64,000 nucleotides of DNA. Origin: Caecitellus pseudoparvulus (taxonomy: Eukaryota; Bigyra: Bicosoecida). Below the pieces are notes generated by a model. That model did no database searches. It saw only the letters and a program-made list of their open reading frames with translations, and had not been told where the DNA came from. The position numbers were made by a program, and so were the translations under genes. Within the stretch, counting starts at the first letter, position 1; every line of letters begins with the position of its first letter. The stretch is taken from contig CBFFRQ010000040.1 in the NCBI GenBank assembly GCA_965644315.1, positions 62,001 to 126,000 on the forward strand. The letters are read 5' to 3'. This document shows, piece after piece, positions 49,411 through 60,811 of the stretch.

Positions 49411-51463
49411 TCACTGTGCCGGCTGCTGCAGCATGGGGCTGGCGTGGGCGGCCCACAACTCGGCATACCGCCCCCCCTCCTGCAGCAACGCTTCGTGGGC
49501 CCCTGCTTGCACCAGCTCCCCTGCATCCAGCACCAGAACTTTGTCTGCCTCCTGTGCCATCTGCAGTCTGTGGGCGATGAGCAGGCAGACTGCGCCGGTG
49601 CGTTGCACGGCCTCGCGCACGCTGGCCATGACTGTCTGCTGCGTTTCACTGTCCAGCGCGGACGTGGCTTCGTCTAGAATCAGCAGGCGGGGCTTGCGCA
49701 GGAGGGCCCGTGCGATGGCGAGGCGTTGCCGCTCCCCCCCGCTGATGCTGGCGCCGCCGCCAACCACCGGCGTGTCAAGGCCGTTCGGCTGTGCTGCCAA
49801 CCAGGCGCCCAAACCAGCTGCTTCCACTGCAGCAGTCACCTCGCTGTCAGTGGCCTGGGGACTGCCCAGGGCGATGTTCTGGCGCAGGGTGGTGTTCAGC
49901 AGGCACGCGTCCTGCGGCACCCACGCCACCAGCTTCCGCACCTGTGCCTCACTCAAGCTGCCCAAGCACTGCCCGTCCAGCGACATGCGCCCTCGGAGAA
50001 TGGGCCAGAAACGCAGCAAAACGTGCACAATGGTGCTCTTGCCCGCCCCAGAACTGCCCACCAGCGCAGTGATCTTGCCTGGCTCGGCGGTGAAGGTGAC
50101 GTCTTTGAGGCGTTTCGGTGACCCGCTGACATCGTAGCTCTGCTGCACGCCCTGCAGGGCCAGCCCCAGCGCAGCGCCAGGGGTGCTTTCTGCAGTGGGC
50201 ACGGCTGCTTTCGGCAGTGGCTGCTGCAGGAGGTCCGCCAGGGCCTCCATGGCCGCTGCCTGGCCGACAAGTTGTGTGAGCATGTCAGGCAGCCATGCGA
50301 TGGGTTCAAACGCCCCGCGCACCATGCCGATGATGGTCAGGAAGGCCCCCGCGGAGAGGGTGCCAGAGTGCATGAGTTGAGCTGCCGCCAGCATGGCCAC
50401 GAGCTGCGTGGCGCGCACAATGGCCTCTTTGGCCACGTTGCTGTTGGCTTGCGTCTGCTTCGACTGCGACAGCGTCTGCCACGTTGCGTGCAGCGCGTCG
50501 CCATACGCCGCCACCTGGTCCTCCTCTGCGCCGTACGCAGAGATGAGGGGCACGTTCTGCAGGCAATTCAGCAGGAATGAGCCTGCCTTGTTGCGGTGCC
50601 CCTTCAGGCTGCGGAAGAACGGCCGCTGCGCTTCGGAGGATCGGCTGGTGAAGTGCACAAACGCAGCGAGGCCCGCGGCCAGGAACGCCGCTGCCACGCC
50701 AGACCCATGCCATGTCGCAAGCAACACGATGGTCCCCAGTGTCTCCAGCGCCACTGGCAGCAAGCGCAGGAGCAGCATGTCAGACGCCTTTTGAGCGGCG
50801 TGGGCGCCTGCCTCGGCCGTCTGCTTCAGCGTCTCCGCGTCGGAGGTGACGTGGAAAGGCACGCCCAGAGCCAGCATGTGCTGGAAGGAGCGCTGGTGCA
50901 GGGCCATGCTGGCCTTGCTCTGCACCTGCGTCAGCGCCCAGCGCTGCACCTCCCGAAACACGACGGCCAGGACGGCCGCAGAGAACCAGAGCAGGAGCGA
51001 CGTGAAGCAGGAGTTGCCGTGCATGAGGTCATCCAGGGCTTGCCCGAGGAAGCTGTGGTGTGCCAGACGCAGCGCCTGTGCGGGGGTTCACCAGTGAGCA
51101 GTGTTTGTGCGAGGCAGGCTGGCGTTTCATGTCGACACTCACCTTGCTCGCAAACAGCGCCACTGTGACGAGGAGGGGGAACCATGTCGACGCAGAGGAG
51201 GTGGGGAAGATGAAGGGGTGCAGTACGCTCCACACTGCCTTCCAGTTCGTGTGCCCCGCGCCCTTCATGGCACTGCAGCAATTGGCAAGCGCTTCGCCTA
51301 GCGTTTCACGCAGTTCAAGCCTACCGTTTCCCGGAGCTGCTTGCGCCAACTGTGCGGCACGATCGCGCCGATCAAGACATGCAAGCAATAGCACAGAGGC
51401 CGTCCTCGCCTCATCCAAGTTCTCACACGCATAACGCAGTTTGAGCTGCCATTCAGACTGCAT
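49411..51463 (-). CDS. ATM1/ABCB7-like half ABC transporter
   Basis: Two exons: 51463-51143 and 51075-49411, with a 67-nt intron (GTGAGT...CGCACAG); 661 residues. The membrane domain matches mitochondrial ATM1-type exporters near the first helices (WKAVWSVLHPFIFP, then LFASKALRLAHH across the splice). The nucleotide-binding domain is complete: Walker A GSSGAGKST, Q-loop WVPQDACLLN, signature SISGGERQRLAIARALL, Walker B LLILDEATSALD and H-loop AHRL. One membrane domain plus one ATPase domain means it must pair with another half. ATM1 proteins export a glutathione-linked sulfur compound for cytosolic Fe-S assembly; ABCB6 or HMT1 kin are alternatives. The N-terminal 55 residues show no standard mitochondrial presequence. 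The ATG is 18 nt from the stop of CBP80. Confidence 0.87.
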
Positions 51464-51481
51464 TGCCCCCACACTGGCCCA

Positions 51482-54400
51482 TCACTCTGGCACAGACAAG
51501 GAGTTGCCGGCATCGCGCAGCAGCCTCCCGTGCGTCAGCGCCTCTGGCTGCGCGAACAGCACAGCCTGCCAGGCAAACGCCGCGTCGCGCTGCATGGCAC
51601 CCCACACGGCGCCGCCCGTGTCAGCGGTTGGCAGGGGCACGTCACGCCGAGCACGCGCCTCGGCTGCTGCGACCTGCTCCGCAATGTCCTCCGGGACCAC
51701 CTCGCTCGTCAACTCCCGCCACCCCAGTGCACGCAACGCGAACTCCTCGCGCCCGTTGAACGCCAGGTGGGCTGCGGAGGGGCCGTCGCCGCCGCCATCT
51801 GCAACCTCCTCCTCCTCGCCCTCTGCGACCACCACAGCCTCGCCCACGACGACGGCAGAGCCGGCCTGCCCGCCAGCTGTCCCGCATGGCACCGCCGCTC
51901 GCAGGGCCTTGGCCCGGGCCAGAATGGCCTCCCCGGTCTCGCCAGGCCCCGAGCACGCCAGCTCCCGCCACACTGCGCCAGGGCACGTGCGCACCAGCTC
52001 GCGCCAGCGGGCAGTGGCAATGGAGCCCAGAGCCACCAAGGCAGCCTTTTCCGCCTCGCCAGACACTTGCGTGGAGGCGGCCGTCTGCAGCGTGTCACAC
52101 ACGGCTGCCAGCACTGTGCGTACAGCTGAAACGGCGGCGTAACGCGCGGCGGCCGCGCGCTGCGTCAGGACCACTTGCTCTTCCTCGGCGTGTGCCTTGT
52201 TCTCAGCTGCGTCGGCGTCTTCCAGGATGAAGCCTTGGAACTCTGTGCGCCCAGCCTGCGGCGGTGGCTGGCTGCTCGCCCCGCCCTCGCCCACCACGAC
52301 AGCGGCAGAGTCACCCCCCTCCACCTGCTCGCTGGCCTCGGCCGCTGGGGCGGCCTGGGCCTGCAGGGTGCGGTTCACGTCAGCGAGGATGTCACAGGTG
52401 ACCCACAGGTCCGCCACAGTGCCGGCATCCTCCGCCAACGCATGCCCCAGCACGTCGTGCATGCAGGCCCAAGTGTCGTACGGCGCGACAGCCTGCAGCG
52501 TGTGCAGGGCAGCAGGGGGTGCGCTGCCGTCTGGCAGGGCGTCCAGGGAGCGGATGGAGGAGCTGGCGCCGTGGCGGGCCAGCCAGGCCAGGGCGTGGGA
52601 GGGCAGCAGCACGCCTGCCTCCAACCACACCGCCAGCACTTCCGACACCATGTGTGTGGACCCCGACTCCATGGCCAGCACGCCAGGGTCTTCGCCCGGC
52701 CCGCCACCACACCATGTGCCAAAGAGGCCCTGCAGCGCCGCCGCCACGCCGGCCTCGGCGGCGTCAGCGTGGGAAATCAACGCCTGTGCGTTTGCAACTT
52801 CCGCACCCCCCTGCACGGGCTCAGCGGGAGCGCCACGCAGCAGCCAGCGCAGCGTGCCGGCATACCGAGCCGTAAGAGTCTCGGCATGGCGCAGAGTCGC
52901 GCGTCCGTGGATGCCCAGGCACATGATGAACAGGCGCAGGACGCAGCGGGCACGCTCAGCCACGTCTGTCGGCAGCGGGCTGCGTGAGACCTCTGGCCCA
53001 GCATCGGCCTTGCGGGCGGGAATGGTGGGCAGGGCGTCGCCCCCCGCCACCACTGCGTCGGCGCCTTCCTCGCCCTGGGTGCCGGCTGGCGGGGCGTCGC
53101 TGCTGCCTGGCGGCTGGGACGTCACGAGGTGCTGCAGCCACTGCGCCATGGGCGCATCTTGCACCTTGGCCCGCAGGCGCATGAAAATCAGCGTGCAGGC
53201 GTCAGCGACGTCGCGTGCGAGGGCAGAGGGCGCCAAAGCTGCGCCTTCTGAGCGCAGTTCAGGGGGCAGGATGGCCCGAGCGCCCATGTCGGTGAGCATG
53301 GAGGGGTGCACGAGCGAGGAAAACGCCACGGGCGGGTGTGGCACGGCATGGCGCACGGACGGCGGCATGACGGTGCCAATGGTGCTGCCACGCATGTACG
53401 TGCCCAGCAAAGCACAGGCACGGTCCAGACTGGCGCGGACGAAGCGCCTGTGCGGCTGCGCGAAGTCCAGCGGCAGCGGCGCGAGGGGGTGGTCAGCAGG
53501 CGTCGTTTCCGCCACCAACGCAGCGTCCCACTCGTCCCAGAACCACGCGAACTCCATGCAGGAGATGAAGTGGGAGAGCCAGTCGGCGATGGCAGCGCCG
53601 ACATCGTCGCCCAGCTGCCCTTCCTGCAGCCGCTTGTACGCGACACGCATGCACATGCCGACGGCTTCCAGTGACGGCGGCGTTTCGTCCCCTGCCACGT
53701 CAGCGTCGTCGGCGCCCTGTGCGTGCACGTCGGCGACGATGAGGTCCAGCAAAAAAGACGTGTAGTACAGGGATTCGAACCGCCGCCGAGGCGCCGGCAG
53801 CAGCGCGCACTCCATGGCCACTGCCGCCGCAACGCCGGTGATGGGGAACGGCGTGGCCATGGTCATGACTGCAGCGGCAGCATCGGCATGCAGCGGGTGG
53901 TGCGTCACCAGCACGTCCACCACCCAGTCCCGAGCCATGAGCAGCCATGCTGGGTGGCGTGCGGCCTCGGCCAACTGCAGGCGCTGCAAAATGCTGGCGC
54001 CAGTGCTCAGCACGCAGGGGGAAGGTGTGACTCCGAAGAAACGCGCTGCAGGCAGCCCAAGGAACGCGCCTGCCAGCGCAGCAGCTGTCAGCTGCGCAGG
54101 GTGGCTGGTTTGCGCAGTGGTGGAGTCGTCCCCGATGACGACGCCTTGTGTGGGTGCGGCGTTGTGAGCGATGATGCCGACTGAGAAATCGGTGGGTGCT
54201 CCCCACACGCCGCCCTGCATCGCAGACGGCGCAGGCAGCGGCAGCGGCGGCAGCGGCGTGGGCAGCTGCCCCGGTTCTGTGGACATGAGGTGCTGTTCCA
54301 CGAGGGGCGTGAGGCGGTCAATGGGGGGACACGCCTCTCCCTCCCACCCCAGCTCAGCCTGGCTCGTGAGCGTGTGAGTCAACTCCAGCAACGCCAGGCG

Positions 54401-55316
54401 CGCCGCGCCCAGGGCGTCGGCAGCGTCACTGCCAGACAGCCACGCCGCGGGGGACGGCGCCAGCGGGCTGAGGACAGACCCCACACCTGCCAGCTGCGTC
54501 GCCTGGCTGCCTTCCGCCGCGCCCAGCGGATCGGCCAGCGTGCCCTGCACGGCAGAGAGCAGGGCGGCGGTGTGGCCCCCAGGCGCCAGGATGTGCCCGC
54601 ACCACACCAGCATCATGCCCACGGCGTAGTGTGCCAGGACAGACACTGCCCGCGGCCCCGCGGCGGCGGCTTGCAGCAGGGCTGTGGCAAATGCTGCCAG
54701 GGCGCTGGGCGACACCAGGCCCACGACGCCAGCCTCGCCCAGGAAGCGCATGAACATCTTGCAGCCCAGCACGTCGCCGGAGCGGAGGGCGTCCTGCAAA
54801 GCGTCCACTGTGGCCTGTAAGAACTGGCCCACGAAGTGCTTGTCGGCGAGGCTGCCTGGCGCGTCGGCCCTGCTGCGCAGCAGTGCCAGCAGCAGGGCAT
54901 ATTCCGCAGTCCGGGCCGGGAACTCCCGAATGCTGCGCAGGCGAGGGGACGCAGGGGTGCAGCGTGCAAGTAGAGTATTTTAATCACATTTACTCTGCTT
55001 GCAGCACGTTCTGCGCCCTTGGCACGCACCATGTGAGCAGGGTGTCCCGTACAAATGCCGGCGCCTCCAACACAGCTGCCTCAATGTCCGCTGTCTGCGC
55101 CAGCAGCGCTTCGGAGGGCGGCGAGCCGTCGATGGACTGCCCAATCAACAGCAGAGCCTTGCGCACTGCCCGTTCATCCGTCGTCTGCTTTAAGTCCCCT
55201 TCAATGCACGCCAGCAGGGCGTCTGTGCTTCCGTACTTGCGGTAGCGCTTGTGCACGGGCTTGCCGGCGCCGTACACTGGCGCTGGCCCGCCAAGGGCTG
55301 GAGCTGGCGTGGCCAT
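51482..55316 (-). CDS. NCBP1: nuclear cap-binding protein subunit 1 (CBP80)
   Basis: Large subunit of the nuclear cap-binding complex that binds capped RNA together with CBP20. Two exons: 55316-55030 and 54932-51482, intron 97 nt (GTGCGT...TGCGCAG); 1,245 residues against 790 in human. The join gives RDTLLTCIREFPARTAEYAL, matching the first MIF4G-like domain (LRLLCTVARLLPEKLTIYTT in human). Later blocks match as well: LSHFISCMEFAWFWDEWDAA corresponds to the human [20 protein letters not shown], followed by RRFVRASLDRACALLGTYM. Extra length comes from glycine/alanine- and acidic-rich inserts, for example near 51780-51860 and 52240-52330. The start is the ATG of MATPAPALGG; an upstream frame has only a TTG. 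Confidence 0.85.
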
Positions 55317-55466
55317 GCCGCGTGGGGCTGGGGCAGAGCGGAGACCAGGGGCACGAAGGACGCCTGCTGCCCTCGACTGGTCTTCGGACGGGTGGTGCGG
55401 GGCTTTGAAAGTGCATTGGAAGGGTTGCCTGTGGAGAGGGAGCGACAACCCACCCTCCCCCCACGA

Positions 55467-58044
55467 CTACTTGCTCAGCTGCGCCAGCTGCGCCAGGAAC
55501 TGCTCCGCGCACAGCAGCTCCGTGCAGCCGTACATGGCATACTTGGCGCCTGGGGCGTCGGAAGCACCCCCCCCTGCGCCGTGGCTGCCTGGGCCGCTGG
55601 CGTGTGCGGCGCCAGAACTGCTCTTCCGTCGCGAGGCCCACTTGTGGACATCGTAATACTCTGACTGTGTTCCGCCTCCCACCACGAACACGATGAGGCC
55701 CCCGTCTGTGTGGGGCCGCGCAGAGGGCGGCGTGGGTCCCGGCGTGTTGGCCAGCGGGTCCAGGACCATGGAGGAGCCCCCCCCCCTGGGGGACGCACCC
55801 CCCCCCAGGGCAGGGTGGTCCTTCCCATCAGCCAGCGCGGACGCTATGCCCGTCATGAGGCTGTGGCTCTCCAGGCCCATCAGGCCCTTCACGCCCGCCA
55901 CAGCTGCCGCAGCGGCCTGGGATAGGTGACCCGTCAAATCACTCCAGAACGCCGCCCCCCCTCCGCTGGAGCCAGGTGCAGTGCCCTTGCTGCGCACAGT
56001 GCGGGCGCCGCCCACAGTGGCTGCCATGGCGCGGTGGGCGGCCAGATACGACAGGGCGGCGATGCCACGTGTCACTTCCTCGGGGGCGGGTGCAGGGGGA
56101 GGCGCCAGGTCCACTGCCTGGTCGTCCCCTGCTCCAGCAGCCGCCTCGTCCGCCGCCTCGCCACCGCCGCCGCCGCCCCACAAGGCACCAGACAGGAAAC
56201 CGCCTGCTGACCCGGAGCCGGCCGCTGCTGCAGCTGCACAGGCAGCTGTGTGGGCTTCGCCTGACGCGCGGAGGATGGCTGCCACTTCACTGAATGCGCG
56301 CTGGGCGGGGGTGCGGTCTGACGGGGACCAGGTTGGAGCGGGGGCATCTGGGGACGGGTTGGCGGGTGACGGCGGCACAGCGCCGATGGGGGCGGCGTCC
56401 GCAGACAGCAGGAACATGGCCGCAACGCGAACACGGTCCATGAAGGCGCCCTTGCCACGGGTCACGGTGCCCAGGTTCACGCCACTGTTCGGGGATGCGC
56501 CGGCCTTGGCTGCTGCCTTGACCCGCGTCATTTCCTCCTGGGGCACGCCCAGCAGGGGGTACACACGCGCAGCGGTGGGCGTGTCCTCCGCCTCGTAGAA
56601 CAGCGGAATCTCCCGCGACGTGACGATCTGCGGAGCGGGGAGCGGGGGGGTGTGGGGTGTGGTCTGGGTGCGTGCTCAGCCGCACTGTGCGCCACGCACA
56701 TCCATGAGTGCCTGCAGCAGCTTCGTGTGGCTCTGCAGCTGTGCCTTGCGCCGCAGGAGGGCCGGTAGGCCGTCCATGGCACTGGCCAGGCCCGTCGTGT
56801 TCACCAGCGTGTCACCCTCCGTCTCCGCCTCGCCGGCGGTGTGGCGCAATTTCCGCTCCTCCGCCACGAGCGCCTTCAACTGGGCGTCGTTGCCCTCGAT
56901 GGCGCCAGGCAGCGGCGCGGCGGAGAATTCCTCCCAAAACGCATCAGTTCGCACGTCCAGGTCCACTGCCTCGCCCCTGGCGCCAGCGCCTGCGTCTGCT
57001 GAAGGCGGAATGCGCGCTCGATTGCCCTTCAACCCCAGCGTGTCAGCGATGAAACCGCCGTAGGAGCTGGGGTGCGTCAGCATGCTGCACAGGTCCAAGG
57101 ACCGGTCCAGCAGCAGGAGCAGGGGGCGCTCCACGCGCACGTGCCCCGTCACTGCCGAGGCGGCAGTGGGGTGGGCAGCCCCGAACACACTGTCCCGTGC
57201 AATGCCCCCCCCGTCCTCCGCCACACAGGCACGCAGCATGGCGGCCAACTGCTGCGCGACGGCCATCTCCGGGCCCCGTGTCGTGGCCTGGATGACGGGG
57301 ACGACGCCGAGGGTGACGCAGACACAGAGCAATTGCTGGGCAATTGCGTGGGTCGCCGCCATCACCTCCTCCTTGCCCTGCCCCGGCCGGTGCAGGTCCG
57401 CGAAGGCCGCCGGCTGAGCCAGGCTGAACAGGTCTGAGCCCAGGGTGACGAAGTCATTGTAACGGTCCACCACGCGCGCCAGGAGGCTTGACGCGTTGGC
57501 CGCCACCATCTGCTGCGCCAGAGACTGCAGCGTGCTGCGCGCGATGGGCTGTGTGAAGTACACGTACTGCGCCTTGTACCGGCGTGCGGCGGCGTCTGCT
57601 GCGATGGCGGCGACGTTCTCCGGCGTGGGCCGCAGGAAGTACACTGCGGGGACATCTGGGATGCCATCACGCGCGTCGGACACCACGGCGTGCAACGTCA
57701 CTCCTGCGCCGAGAGTGGCGGGGTGCACGTGACGGGGAGCGAGGTTGAGCGGTGCCCATGCGCTGGCATGCTGGGCCAGTGCCACGCACCGTGCTTGCGC
57801 AGGTCACCGATGCGCATCAAGGGGCTGATGATGTCTCGACCCGTGGCGTCGTACACCAGCACCTTCCACTCGTCACTCCATTCGGACTCCTCGCCACCCC
57901 CTGGCTGTGCCTTGAGCGTCAGCATAGCCGCCACGGTTGCTGCGATGCGGAAGTTGCCAGTCACGTGGCCAGACCGCCTGCGCTGCCAGTCGCCACCACC
58001 GCGCACTCCGCACCTGCGTGGGCATCCTGGAGAGAGAGAGCCAT
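55467..58044 (-). CDS. SCFD1: SLY1 (SCFD1), Sec1/Munc18-family vesicle fusion protein
   Basis: SLY1 binds syntaxin-5-type SNAREs and promotes ER-to-Golgi vesicle fusion. Four exons: 58044-58014, 57939-57790, 57703-56700 and 56627-55467; introns are 74, 86 and 72 nt, all with GTGCGT or GTGCGG donors; 781 residues. Markers are WKVLVYDATGRDIISPLM, LRKHGVTLHAVVSDARD (formed at the second splice), GIPDVPAVYFLRPTPENVAA, RPLLLLLDRSLDL and, near the end, GLIVFVVGGGTQSEYYDV and AMYGCTELLCAEQFLAQL. These distinguish SLY1 from other Sec1 members. The extra 140 residues relative to human are alanine/glycine-rich inserts before the C-terminal block. The first exon encodes only ten and a third codons (MALSLQDAHA) and is less certain than the rest. 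Confidence 0.9.
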
Positions 58045-58856
58045 GCTTGATAACCTGTCCTGTGCTGTGTGGAGTCACCTGTGCCAAACCCTATCGCCAG
58101 GCCTCGGCAAGCGCAGCCAGCCACGGCTAACCTGCAGCGAGTGCTGCCTCGGCCCCTGGCCGCTGCTGCTGTGCTGAAGCTGCGCAGAGGGCAGCGTGGG
58201 CAATTCCCTGGTCAGTATAGTAGGAATTGGGCGTGCTTGGCCGTGGGGTGCTTGTTTTGTACATTCTGGACCACTTCAGCCCTGCAATGGTGAAACTCGC
58301 TCCGCTAAAAGACAAGGCTCCTGTGCAGAAGACGATGCGTGGTTAATTCAATCCGAAGATGCACCGAAGGTGACTCTTAAGAAAACAGACTTCTCAGTCG
58401 ACCACATCCTCTCCCAAACAATCTTTTGTTTTGCGTTACGTTGCATTGCATTGAAGCTCTCAACAAACTAAATCTTCACAATCTGGCGATCATGCTCTGG
58501 GTACTGCTGCGTCGCACCACGCACAGCGGCGCTTGAATGACCCCGTCACTGTGAAACCTTCCTTCGTGCGCAGCGCAGCAGGCACTTACTCTGCATGCCG
58601 CAACCGCAGTGCCGGCGCTGAGAGCCGGACACGTAGTGCGTTGTGAAACGCAGCGGCAGGCCTCTGTCATCACGCCAACGGCTGAGGTCGTCGCCCGCGG
58701 GAGTCAGCCCCCTTCACCCTCGCGAGTCACACAGGTTTGACTGAAACGCCACTTTCACCTCCCCGTCTGGTCCATGCTGCACGTTGTTGCTCGGCAGCGT
58801 GCAAGCTGCAGCGCACAGCCCTGCCAAGCCGTGGTGCTTTGCACCCACCGCTCGCG
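58045..58856. other. 812-bp region without a supported gene
   Basis: Lies between SLY1 and the small basic-protein gene, both minus. The part from about 58200 to 58480 is much richer in A/T than the flanks and contains a short plus frame (58196-58471) with no recognised product and no family match to guide splicing. It must hold the SLY1 promoter. No tRNA-, snRNA- or repeat-like structure was recognised by eye. Confidence 0.45.
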
Positions 58857-59294
58857 TCACATGCACATGCGGTCGCTCTTGTGCTTGGAGCGCTTCTCCA
58901 GCAGCTCTGTGCGCGTGAGGGGGCGGCTGCTGACCTCCTTGACGATTTTGTAGCTGCCAATGCTGGTGCGGGATTTCACGCGGTACTTGGCCACGTGCCC
59001 CCCCTGCGAGGCGTACGTGCCAAAGGCGTCTTCTTCCGCACGCAGACGCTTGGAGGCGGCGTCTGCTTCGTCCTCTGCGTGCTGGATGGCGACGCTGTGC
59101 TCCACTTCCTGGGCAGGAGCAGCTGAGCCATTTGCAGCTGCTTGCGCGCCAGCCTGGGCGGCGTCCTGCCTGGCCCGCTTCGTGCCCTTGCTGCTTTTCT
59201 TCTTGCTCTTCTTGGATGAGAGAGAGGTGCCTCCCTTCAGGCGCAGCTTGCCCCGCTTCACCTTCGCGAAGGCGTCCTGCTCCGCGTCCGCCAT
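58857..59294 (-). CDS. small basic nuclear-type protein with an FRG1-like tail
   Basis: 145 residues, single exon, ATG at 59294. The N-terminus has KVKRGKLRLKGG followed by a lysine/serine block (KKSKKKSSKGTKRAR), like the start of FRG1 and FAM32A. The middle is alanine/glutamate-rich. The C-terminus TELLEKRSKHKSDRMCM resembles the FRG1 ending LLDRRAKLKADRYCK. The actin-like beta-trefoil that makes up most of FRG1 is absent. It could be a shortened FRG1 relative or an unrelated nucleolar or splicing-associated small protein. Codon use and composition fit the other genes, so I think it is real; the function is not known. Confidence 0.65.
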   Translation of the reverse strand: MADAEQDAFAKVKRGKLRLKGGTSLSSKKSKKKSSKGTKRARQDAAQAGAQAAANGSAAPAQEVEHSVAIQHAEDEADAASKRLRAEEDAFGTYASQGGHVAKYRVKSRTSIGSYKIVKEVSSRPLTRTELLEKRSKHKSDRMCM

Positions 59295-59722
59295 GTTGAG
59301 AGGAAACGCGGACGAAACGTCAGTCGTTAGTCGATTCCTACGCGCCAGGTAAGCACTCCAGCGTGTTCCCGATACCAGCTGGCTTAAACTTCACAACCAA
59401 TTGAACGGTTGAAATGCGCTGTATTGAGGTTTGGGCGGAAGTGCACGCTTGGGGGGCATTGGGACGCGCAGGAGTCCTGGTCCGCCCTCAGCCAACCACT
59501 GATCGTGAAAAGGACGCCACAGAGGGGATTCCCACAGAGATGCACTGCAAAGTCATCCCTGGTCCATGCTCCAAGGGCCTGGGCAGTGCTCAGGCCACAG
59601 CCTGGGGCCATACCGTGCGGCCACAGCACGCAGCCTCTTGAACCGGCAGTGCAGCAAGGCGCTCTGAGCGACTTTCCAGCTCTGAAGTCGTTCCACATTG
59701 CGCTGGCCAGTCACTGGAACAG
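59295..59722. other. 428-bp gap without a supported gene
   Basis: Upstream of the small basic-protein gene. Open frames of about 100 residues exist on both strands (plus 59409-59726, minus 59384-59698), but they overlap one another and show no domain, so neither is accepted. It contains the promoter of the small gene and the 3' region of its neighbour. Confidence 0.45.
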
Positions 59723-60811
59723 CTAGCCAGTTGACGGGGGGCCCGCCTCGTCGCCTGTGCCGGCTTGGGCGGCAGCGGCGCCAGGCGGCGGCGGAAGGAC
59801 GTGCTCCGGCAATTTCTGGCCACTTGCTTCAAGGGCCAGGACCACTGCGGGACTGAGGCCCAGCTCTTGCCATTCTGGCGCCGCGGCGTGCGGGCCCGTG
59901 GCGGTGGGGCTGAAGGGGACGTTTTTGCCCAGGGAAGTGCGAGCTGTGATTTGCTGCTTGATGACAGCCATTGCCGGCAGCAGCATGAGGTGCGGCACGC
60001 CTTGCACCGCAACGAGGAGGTGCAAATGCAGCTGGTTCACGTCGGAAGACAGCGGCAGGTGCGTGAGGGAAGGCAGCAGGTACAGGCAGCCAGGCCGCAT
60101 GCCGTTTCCGCCCAGCGCTGCGTTGACGTTGCGCACCAGCTCTTCGTCGGAAATGCACGCCTTGGCGGCGAGGGCCTTGCTGCCCTCCTCCCGCTTGATG
60201 ACATTGTGTTGAAATACGAACTGCTGCCCTGCCTGTGGCCCCGTGGCGGGCTGGTACAGCCACGAGTACACGACGGGGACGTGGGCGTTGTGCGGGGCGT
60301 GTTGAAGCGTGGCTTTGGTCAGGCGCACGACGAAGTCCAGGAGCTCGGTCACCACCATCATGCCCACAGCTGCAATGGCCTTGTGCTCGGCTGGCGTGTA
60401 CTCCCGTGTTGGCGGCGCCTCGGCGGCGCCTGCGCTGCCTGGCGTTTCGCCGGTGCCTCTGCTGGCCAGCGCAGCAGACACCAGTGCGTCCATGTCGCCA
60501 GCACAGCCCATGTCCAGCAGGCGACACGCCAGCACGGGGCGTTCCTGGGGCTGTGACTTGCCGCTCTGCTTGCTCACTTGCACCATGGGCACGGGGACTG
60601 TCTGGTCGTCGACCGCGCTCACGCTTTGTCTCAGGCGGTTTGAGATCAACTGCGTCCCGGGCTCCAGGTCAAACGGCAGAGGGTGCGGGCCGAATGCGGC
60701 AAGTGCTTGTTCGGCGCCCCATTTCTGCAGCTCCTCCTTCACTGTCTCGGACAGGAAGTACTGCGCCGCGGGGCAGTCGGGCTGCTCCCGAATTCCGCTG
60801 CTGGAGCTCAT
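59723..60811 (-). CDS. unrecognised protein, 362 residues
   Basis: Single open frame from an ATG at 60811 (MSSSSGIREQPDCPA). Features: a predicted mixed alpha/beta N-terminal part with FLSETVKEELQKWG, an alanine/glycine-rich linker (about residues 120-150), a hydrophobic helix-like segment IAAVGMMVVTELLDFVVRL, then LYLLPSLTHLPL and LHLLVAVQGVPHLMLLPAMA. It ends in an alanine- and proline-rich tail. No signal peptide or certain membrane helix is seen, and no family was recognised. Amino-acid composition and third-position G/C preference resemble proven genes here, supporting that it is expressed. It lies 193 bp from the end of TTC33 on the same strand. Confidence 0.6.
   Translation of the reverse strand: MSSSSGIREQPDCPAAQYFLSETVKEELQKWGAEQALAAFGPHPLPFDLEPGTQLISNRLRQSVSAVDDQTVPVPMVQVSKQSGKSQPQERPVLACRLLDMGCAGDMDALVSAALASRGTGETPGSAGAAEAPPTREYTPAEHKAIAAVGMMVVTELLDFVVRLTKATLQHAPHNAHVPVVYSWLYQPATGPQAGQQFVFQHNVIKREEGSKALAAKACISDEELVRNVNAALGGNGMRPGCLYLLPSLTHLPLSSDVNQLHLHLLVAVQGVPHLMLLPAMAVIKQQITARTSLGKNVPFSPTATGPHAAAPEWQELGLSPAVVLALEASGQKLPEHVLPPPPGAAAAQAGTGDEAGPPSTG

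Noticed and set aside
53765-53795. tRNA T-arm-like sequence (GGTTCGAATCCC on the minus strand)
   Set aside because: It lies in CBP80 coding sequence (RRRFESLYYTS), and I found no matching acceptor stem, D-arm or anticodon arm around it.
49411-58044. Bacterial-style operon (kelch-MORN, ABC, CBP80 and SLY1 close together on one strand)
   Set aside because: The genes are unrelated in function, contain spliceosomal introns and are eukaryote-specific; close packing alone does not make an operon, though a shared transcript for CBP80 and the ABC gene remains open.
59384-59726. Overlapping open frames of about 100 residues on both strands
   Set aside because: No domain, no conserved start and mutually overlapping; not enough to call a gene or a mobile-element remnant.
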